From NCBI GenBank assembly GCA_026260175.1, contig JAKCWW010000129.1:1321-65320 (forward strand): a stretch of DNA of 64,000 nucleotides. The letters are read 5' to 3'. Position 1 is the stretch's first letter; the number at the start of each line of letters is the position of its first letter. Source of the DNA: Reticulitermes lucifugus (taxonomy: Eukaryota > Arthropoda > Insecta > Blattodea > Rhinotermitidae). Below the pieces are notes generated by a model. It made no database searches. It worked only from the letters and a program-made list of their open reading frames with translations, and had not been told where the DNA came from. Both the position numbers and the translations under genes were made by a program. This document shows, one piece after another, positions 57,255 to 64,000 of this stretch.

Positions 57255-57256
57255 TA

Positions 57257-57858
57257 TCTCTTCCAATAATTCAAGACTAGCCCTTCTACTTGGCTCTGTA
57301 TTTTCTGAACTGAATCATCAAATAGTCCGTAAATTAATTAAATTGACCAACGTGTCTTTCGTTCCCTAATAATGGCGATAATAAAATTCCCGTTCATTTT
57401 AAATGTCTCCTAAAGGATTTTAACTGCTAGATGTGACACAGCCAACGTCCTTTCAAGAACTTAAGGCTTGTCTTAGGGATTATTCGGGAGAAGACTGAGT
57501 TCGACTGCTGAACCTCATGGCCATTGATGGTCTTAGACTGAACAATGATGTGATTACACTTTTTGTATACCAAAATGCCTTTTGGAGTCCAGTTTACTGT
57601 AAATGAGGCTTAGTGGGATGAATATTTTTATGTTTCAGTAGGCAAAAATAATTATTGTAATGACGAATCACGGTTTTCAGAATCAGATTTTTTTAAATTT
57701 TGATAACTTTAATTATTTGCCAAAAAACAAAAGTAGAATAATGTGTTGACTCTTCGAAGTCTTAAATCAGAAATATAATGGCCCTCCTATAAATCCAGTT
57801 TCAGAACTGTGCGTTCCGTCGTTGGAATCCAAATGCAACGTCGTTGAAATCGAAATGT
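57257..57858. other. Unassigned noncoding DNA
   Basis: No recognisable gene or repeat. Confidence 0.4.
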
Positions 57859-57859
57859 A

Positions 57860-57899
<40 letters not shown>
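57859..57899 (+). repeat. (ATA)n microsatellite
   Basis: About 13 ATA/TAA units. Confidence 0.95.
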
Positions 57900-57901
<2 letters not shown>

Positions 57902-58037
57902 TTTGAGTTCAGTTCCTACAATGCTTGAGGTTACCTACCGATTAACACCGGTTTTTCATGGTGGTAGTACATCACAATTTGATATCTATGATACACTTAT
58001 AAAACACTTGTTTTTTACATTAAACAATTTATACCTG

Positions 58038-58104
58038 ATCAAGTTAATTATGTTACGAATAGCACAACTCAGTTGTGTTATTTGTAACATATAATTAACT
58101 TGAT
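58038..58104. repeat. 67-bp palindrome
   Basis: ATCAAGTTAATTATGTTACG plus AATAGCACAAC, then TCAG, then the inverse TTGTGTTATTTGTAACATAT plus AATTAACTTGAT. The arms are about 31 bp with two mismatches and one 2-base indel. It lies 140 bases from the ATA microsatellite. Confidence 0.8.
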
Positions 58105-59679
58105 TAATAAAACACAACGGGATGACGACACCTAAGTTAATTTGTACTTGACTTTGTCTAAATTTATTAGTGTCACTTAATATTTTTCTGTAATATGTCT
58201 TTTTATTAATATTTAACAATTTTTTACTTAAACATTTTTCTCCAATTTCTAGTTTCTAAACAATCCAGTAATACGTGTTTGATGTCCTTTTCACCTGAAC
58301 TTAAACCCAAATTTTTTACTCGCCAATGCCTGAAATCGGAGAATTATTACTTACTGGTTCGCTGGCAAAGCTCGAAACTTATGTTTGCACGGTGAAGAAA
58401 AAAGCTCCAGTGTTATGTTTATACGTTGAAGAAGAAAGCTCGAGTATTATGTTTATTTTTGGGCGGCCAGAGCTCGAATTGCTTGTTCGCTTTCATTAAT
58501 CAGAACTCAAGATTGTCCTTAGCCAAGCTGGGGCATCGCTATTTAAACGTGGCTATCAACATTTGTGGGGATTAGAAACTTCGAATTGGTGTTGCCGATT
58601 GGCTCTGCAGTCTTCGGTCTGAGAAATCCTAATTAGCGGGAGGAAGCGGAATCGAACTTGGTTGGCTTCACCTGCTATCACGTGACCGAGTTCCCTCGGC
58701 GGTATAATAACACATCTGTAATGTTATTTCACCAACAAAAGAAAATTTGCTTCCACAGTTTTATTTTTGATATCGTCTACGCCGTTGGCAGTCGGTACTC
58801 TCCAGACTTGAACTCCAGCTGCATATTGTGAAGCGTAAAATAACTGCGTATAACTCCAACTGGTTTGCTTAATAAGAAGCTATTTTTGCAAATGAAAGCA
58901 ATAATTACACCCCCTGTGGAATCTCTATCAACAGGATTAAATACAACATTTTACAGTTTAATTTTCCGTCCTAGTAAGCCTGTTCGAGAACCGAACTGCT
59001 CTCCATGGCGTATTATAATACGTGCTATATCAGCGGAGTAATGCTGCTTGAGCATTTGATTAGCGAGTTTAAGAAATTTCCTTTATGAAAAAGAAGGCCC
59101 ATTACCATATTTACACCAAACCGCCATAGGTCCTGATTATGATGCAGATTCAGTCGTCAAACTTATATTTTCTTTATTTTTTATTTTAATGTTATCCTCC
59201 CATATATATTTTGGTCTAAAAACTAGTTTATTTTCTTCAGGCTTATAGGTTTGTATTCACGTCTCAACTCTCCCATGTGCACTACATTCTCCGACCGGCT
59301 CATCCTCTCTCATTTCATTTCCCCAGCACTGCTTGGCGAAGACAAAAGACCAGCAGTTCAAATACCTGAATGCAAAAGAGAACTTGGGAGACCTAAGTGT
59401 AGGCGGAGGATAGACTAACATCATAGCGTATCGTAGGCCACTGTGTTTGGAAGTTGTGGAGTGGATACAGCTGGTTCAGAGAAGGTATATAATTTCTTCA
59501 CCAGATGGGCAGAAACCCCATGCGCTGTGGAGATAATACGATACACCGTGATGTGGCGGAAGTAGAGGGTTCGTGGAAAGTACAATTTTGAGCAGATATA
59601 ACAGTACCATACACCCAACATATCTGTAGTTTCTGGGAATCAAAATATTACTAAACAAATAAAAAGGGTAATATTTCCC
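58105..59679. other. Unassigned noncoding DNA with faint SINE and LINE traces
   Basis: At 58590-58720 the minus strand has GCCGAGGGAACTCGGTCACG and CCAAGTTCGATTCCGCTTCC, a possible tRNA SINE head. At 59365-59415 the plus strand reads PECKRELGRPKCRRRID, like the RPLGRPRRRWED part of insect LINEs. Both are weak. Confidence 0.35.
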
Positions 59680-59870
59680 CTAAACACGTTATTGAAGGAA
59701 AGATAGTTGGATAGAAGTGATGGGAAGAAGAGGAAGAAGACGTAAGCAGCTACTGGATGATCTTAAGGAAGCGACAGGACACTGGAAATTGAAAGAGGAA
59801 ACACTGGATCGCATTCTGTGGAGAACTCGCTTTGGAAGAGGCTATGGACCTGTCGTAAGACAGAATGAAA
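59680..59870 (+). mobile_element. LINE-C ORF2 C-terminal fragment
   Basis: The plus strand reads VMGRRGRRRKQLLDDLKEAT, GHWKLKEETLDRILWRTRFG, RGYGPVVRQ. I recognise this as the conserved end of a cockroach/termite non-LTR element (RGRRRKQLLDDLKE...RTRFGRGYGPVVRQ). The reading frame is intact over these 60 residues, then diverges. No RT domain is present upstream. Confidence 0.7.
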
Positions 59871-60439
59871 ATTTCCCCTGCTATATATCCTATTTCTTTT
59901 TACAAGGGAAGATAAGTGTTTAGTACGTACTAATTTTTAATATGCTTTGCACATCTCTTTTGCTCTCTCCTTTCGGATGATCAGAAAATCGGTCTTTGTT
60001 CTCCTTTCTCCCTTTCTCGAGTTTCTTGCAGTTTTGCACTGTTTCTCTTCGAAACTGAGGGCTACACCAAATTAGAACTGTTTCTTACGCACTATGAAAG
60101 AGAGCAGCTTCGCCACGCTTTCCTCATTTATCTTCATTAAGCGTTTACTTTGTATTACACGTGGCGGAGAGGCGAGAGGGCAGGCCTGAGACTTAGTTGC
60201 GTGGCTTCCTACGCAATATCCGCAAGGTGGTGTGAGCAGGCTGCAGTGTTTGCTATTACCTATACCAAAAGCGTTGCGTAGCGTACAGTAACCGCTCTAG
60301 ACGTCTGTTTTAGTTATCATCGTACATTCGTTTTACAATCGCGCCTTGTATGTGGTGTAAGGGCTGATCTAAGCAGTTGCAGATCCTGTAGTGAGGTTTG
60401 CATTTCTTACGGTGGTGAATATAAAAATATCTCCTTTTT
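59871..60439. other. Unassigned noncoding DNA
   Basis: No recognisable gene or repeat. Confidence 0.4.
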
Positions 60440-60577
60440 GGGATGTGACGCCGTGTAATCTGGTAGAAGTTTACCGACGTTTCAGGTGATCCTTCTGCCT
60501 CCATTATCAGAGTAGATGACGTTTATTTAACTGCTATGATTAGTGCACTTCTACCAGACTACACGGCGTCATATCCC
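60440..60577. mobile_element. Fold-back element, best-preserved terminus copy, with hammerhead-like core
   Basis: The left arm 60440-60470 (GGGATGTGACGCCGTGTAAT, CTGGTAGAAGT) and right arm 60547-60577 are inverse with 2 mismatches in 31 bases. Inside, the minus strand carries CTGATAA (60510-60504), then a GGaGG/TCaCC-pairable segment, GAAAC (60483-60479) and GTC (60478-60476). CAGAAGG just outside the right arm recurs at other loci of the family. Confidence 0.75.
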
Positions 60578-61314
60578 AGAAGGAAATAATGTCTACATTT
60601 ACACATGTTTTATAAGTAGTTTGATATCGAGTTAAGGTGATTACGGAATTTGAAACTTTTGCTCCTCGCATTTCAGAAGTAACTCCATTTTCGGGATACT
60701 AAACTTTTGGTTCATAAGTTGTCACAGGGCTTGCGTCAGAGATAATATTGGTGGTCAGATCGTTATTATATCAAATATTTTTTTCTACATTGGGTAATTT
60801 AAAAGGACTCTCGAATCACGTGTGAGAGGATCACTTTAATGGAGGAGTTCCATCAGCCAATCACACATTTCAAGTCACATCGAAGTAGAAACAAAATATA
60901 TAGAACTCTGGCCACATGCAGTAAAGACCATAAATTGGAGCCCAGAGAAGTCGAACATTAGGGAAATTATCATGTGCTCCAGTACCGCCATTCTGGTTTT
61001 TGCGAAATCATTAGTAGACACCCTGAAGCTCATAAAATTCATTCAGACAAAATGTGGTGTAGGACAGAGAAATGTTTGTTCTAAAACGCTAGTTCTGGAA
61101 ATACTATTTGCGTTGTTGAATATTTAATGATATGGTAGCTACATTATATAGCGTCATATATTGATATAAGTCTACATAATGCTATACGTTTTAAAACGAT
61201 GTGTATATGTAAGTTTCTCAAAATAATGTACGGGTAAGTTTCTCCCTGTGCACGTCATGAAATCGTACGAAGGAATGGAGGTAGAAATCCGCGATTCCTT
61301 AACGTCAGCACTGG
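60578..61314. other. Unassigned noncoding DNA
   Basis: No recognisable gene or repeat. Confidence 0.4.
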
Positions 61315-61485
61315 ATGGAACTTAGGTCAACTTTACGCCCCAGGCCTTTTACCTGCGGGAAAGAACCCCCGTACATATTGAATAGGAAGGCGGCTAGTCT
61401 CCATATCCGGTCCGGAAACTCCGGGAAAAGTGGCGAAATCTCTTGCCCCTTTGGCCGGAAGTCCAAGACAGAAAAGACCAGTTGG
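61315..61485 (-). mobile_element. SINE-C related copy, degraded head
   Basis: On the minus strand ATTCAATATGTACGGGGGTT, CTTTCCCGCAGGTAAAAGG and CCTGGGGCGTAAAGTTGACC align with TATAGAATGCGTAGCGGGTC, ATTCCCCTGGGTAAAGCGG and CCGGGGCGTGGCG of the copy at 36085-36375. The tRNA-like head (to the right) is too decayed to read boxes with confidence. Confidence 0.6.
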
Positions 61486-62204
61486 AAGGTATGGTCGTAT
61501 GTGAGAGGCGAACACTATAAGAGATCGTAAGGTGATAGTGCGTTAGACTGGAGACCAGTGACAGGCTCTCGTGAACGTTCTAATGAGTCAACTTGTTTCA
61601 AGTGTGATAATATTTGGTTAAACTTGCTATTCAAGATTTCCTGTTTCATAGATTTATGTAACCTACACTAGTCAATGTGAACAATTCTGGACTATCAGTG
61701 TTAATTACTCTGACAAACTCGTGTTTTTACAATAGACTTATAACAATATTTATAATAGATTCATGACAAGGCTGATAAGGTTAATATGAAGTTTAAATAG
61801 GGCCAACGAATTTTATATCTCCGCCGGCATGTACGACTGTATTTGGACCGTGTCTTCATTTTAATTCCAGTAGTTCTAAATATGTTGTACCACCTGTACT
61901 TGCGTGCTATTACCGCGTATTGTATAGTATCAATATTGCACCCAATGTTTTGCCCTACAAGAGGCGGCATGTTATTTCTGTTGATACTAACTCATGTTGA
62001 TATTTGTTACGCAGGCGACACTGAATCCAGTGTGAAACGTAATAGCATTAAAAGCTTTACACACATCGACGTAAATCTCTCTAGTGCTGTGTCCAGATTT
62101 AGTAACTTATGTATGATTTGGGAACGTGAACGTAAGACCCAAATACAACTGCTTCTGTTTCTGTTCGTATTAATAACGTTATAGCTACCACACTGATGTA
62201 TTAA
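61486..62204. other. Unassigned noncoding DNA
   Basis: A 113-codon plus frame at 61843-62184 shows no domain. No repeat recognised. Confidence 0.4.
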
Positions 62205-62421
62205 TCCACCACCATCACCATCACCACAACCACAACCACAACCATCACCACCACCACAACCACCACTACCACCACAACCACCACTACCACCACAACCACC
62301 ACTACCACCACAACCACCACTACCACTACCACCACTACAACCACCACTACCACTACTACCACCACCACAACCACAACCGTCACCACCACTACCACCACAA
62401 CAACCACAGACACCACCAAAC
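62205..62421 (+). repeat. Imperfect (ACC/ACA)n microsatellite
   Basis: About 215 bases of ACCACCACA-type triplets. It generates the Gly/Cys-rich and poly-Val false proteins on the minus strand (62007-62702 and 62201-62419). Confidence 0.95.
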
Positions 62422-62544
62422 CACCCTTTACGCTGAAGGATTAGAAAGAAATATTCTTGTAATAAACTGACAAAATTAATTTGCAGAACTAGTTGAATGT
62501 AATGATAAGTTGCGAATAAGACATTTATTATGCGTGATTTCAGT
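62422..62544. other. Unassigned spacer
   Basis: Short noncoding stretch between the microsatellite and a fold-back remnant. Confidence 0.4.
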
Positions 62545-62630
62545 TTTCCGCCGCGATGTAAATGAGATCTGCGCTCTTTTGGGATTTTACGCAGCGTAAA
62601 ATCCCAGAAGAATGCAGATCTCAAGAGATT
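62545..62630. mobile_element. Collapsed fold-back: two family termini joined end to end
   Basis: GAGATCTGCGCTCTTTTGGG, then ATTTTACGCAGCGTAAAAT, then CCCAGAAGAATGCAGATCTC make a near-perfect palindrome centred on ACGCAGCGT (about 62590). The left flank TTCCGCCGCGATGT and the AGATCTGCGCTCTT arm match the 29.8-kb palindrome, but the whole inner part with the GAAACGTC motif is absent. Confidence 0.7.
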
Positions 62631-63609
62631 TATTAGTTTAGTTTCTATTACGTTTGTTTGGATGTACCTGGTAACACCAAGTTTTTTCCGGTGTACATCC
62701 ACTCTATTGCTAATGACTACAGTTTAGCTATGCTATTTATTATGATTTGAAAGGTTCTTGTCTTATCCATGTTATTTATAGCCTATTAGAATAAAACGCC
62801 GTGTCTGCCCATAACATTTGATCAAGCCCTGCATATGCTCGTGTAAAGAACCCAGGCATGTCTTGCATCAGAAAGATTTCACTATACAGTAAATATTTAC
62901 GATTTAGATGAAAGAAGGAAGGCGCTGTTTCTGAGAAAATTTGAATGGGGGAGTACGTTTTGTTAGACACATGATGTATTTTCATCTAACTTTCGTTACG
63001 GTTATTAAATTTTTATGATGTTCATAATTCAGAGTGATTTACAACTGGAAGTCTGGAAACCAAATGACTCTTCTCAAGTCACTGTCAGTCCAGTGACTTA
63101 TATGTGGGATGGCGCTAAAGTCTTGACTAATTCCCTAGTACAGTTTTTCCGGTTAAGTTTAGTGGCATTAGTGGCATCGCGAAGTCTTGAATATTCGAAA
63201 GTTTGTACGATGTCGATATTACTCATGAGGGTGTAAGATGTGGCCAGCCGATGAAAGAATTATGTGTCACGTTATAAAAGAGCTAATAGTTGCATAGAGT
63301 TCTAGATATGTTGCTGTTCAGAGTCGTAATGCATTTACAGGCTTATCACAGTGGTTAGAATGGTGACAGTACCATACGTTTTAAAAATTAGAATTATTGT
63401 GTTAATAACGCCAAAATATCCTTGTAACATATTTTCTTTTTTAAACACTTTGTATATTCCTTATTTTTATCTTTTCTTATTTCCATGAAATGCAAGAAAT
63501 TTCTTGACCGGGTGATCAACTCTCAGTTTCTCCTTGAAATTTTATCCCCAAAACATCCACTATTTAGACTAAGCCACTTTGAAAGGACTTATGTAAAAAA
63601 ATAAACACC
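62631..63609. other. Unassigned noncoding DNA
   Basis: No recognisable gene or repeat in about 1 kb. Confidence 0.45.
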
Positions 63610-63617
63610 AACTAAAG

Positions 63618-63782
63618 CAGGGGTGCACAAATCCCGGGCGCCATGTCAGCCGGACGACTAAATTTTGTGCAATGGCGCCTGATATTTTTGGGTGCTCAGT
63701 ATGGAATAACATGCATGTCACCATTCTGGCGTCTATAATTCTGAGGTGGCTCGTAAAGTACGGGACATTTTGTGCATCCCAG
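63618..63782. mobile_element. 165-bp hAT-like MITE with perfect 8-bp TSD
   Basis: AACTAAAG directly precedes (63610-63617) and follows (63783-63790). The left end CAGGGGTGCACAAATCCC and the complemented right end CTGGGATGCACAAAATGTCC are imperfect inverted repeats of hAT type. No coding capacity. Confidence 0.85.
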
Positions 63783-63790
63783 AACTAAAG

Positions 63791-64000
63791 TTTTCTTCCA
63801 ATACTGCTGTATAAATTGCTGATCAAAAACGGTCAGCCATCGATCTTGGGAATTAGGTGGAGGGCTAACAACATGTCACTATCACGTTACACAGTGCGTG
63901 GTTCAGCAGACGTTACTGTGGTGATCAGACCAAACAGGATGGAATTTGTGGGGAATGTGGGACACGTGAAAGGGACGAGAAATGTTCACAAAATTCTAGT
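63791..64000. other. Unassigned noncoding DNA
   Basis: No recognisable feature up to the window end. Confidence 0.4.

Noticed and set aside
62007-62702. 231-codon minus-strand frame rich in Gly and Cys, and a poly-Val frame at 62201-62419
   Set aside because: Both are translations of the ACC/ACA microsatellite plus flanking fold-back sequence. Neither is a protein gene.
1-64000. LTR retrotransposons, endogenous retroviruses or Polinton-like elements
   Set aside because: I looked for long direct terminal repeats, gag or integrase motifs and viral polymerase or capsid blocks and recognised none.

Overview
This is an AT-rich animal nuclear window with no host protein-coding gene that I can support. 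Every open frame I could recognise belongs to a transposable element or to a low-complexity tract. The repeat content suggests an insect, probably a cockroach or termite (Blattodea). That rests on remembered look-alikes: LINE 3' ends reading like RTRFGRGYGPVVRQ and VDWIHLAQ, several tRNA-headed SINE families, and mariner and hAT remnants. The window is best read as intergenic or intronic DNA built from many generations of insertions.

Layout. 0-10 kb: LINE-A fragments on both strands, three near-full copies plus one shorter copy of an unclassified interspersed repeat (called the GACGGATTT family here), and an internally deleted hAT transposon (6682-8428). 10-20 kb: SINEs, two fold-back loci, and a mariner fossil (about 17640-18666) followed directly by a 606-bp hAT-like MITE with a perfect 8-bp target duplication. 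20-30 kb: SINEs, one of them containing a 152-base assembly gap, more GACGGATTT copies, a pogo-like MITE and a 212-bp palindrome. 30-42 kb: a perfect 18-bp-arm hairpin, old repeat remnants and five SINE insertions, three with visible target duplications. 42-54 kb: mostly unassigned DNA with a fold-back at 45.1 kb, a 5'-truncated LINE-B at 48.3 kb and a 380-bp inverted repeat at 53.6-54.0 kb. 54-64 kb: a purine-rich tract, a mariner whose middle is an 817-base gap, a LINE-C tail, a further fold-back, a long ACC/ACA microsatellite and a very small hAT MITE with perfect target duplications.

Most interesting signal: about eight loci share a CTGAnGA - short stem - GAAAC - (0-2 nt) - GTC pattern, usually inside inverted repeats. 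This resembles the hammerhead-ribozyme core known from the ends of Penelope-like retroelements. Several copies have a pairable stem II in the expected place, but most have decayed core bases. I read them as mostly inactive remnants of one or more fold-back families.

No LTR retrotransposon, retrovirus or Polinton was recognised, and no CRISPR array or ordinary tRNA or rRNA gene was seen.
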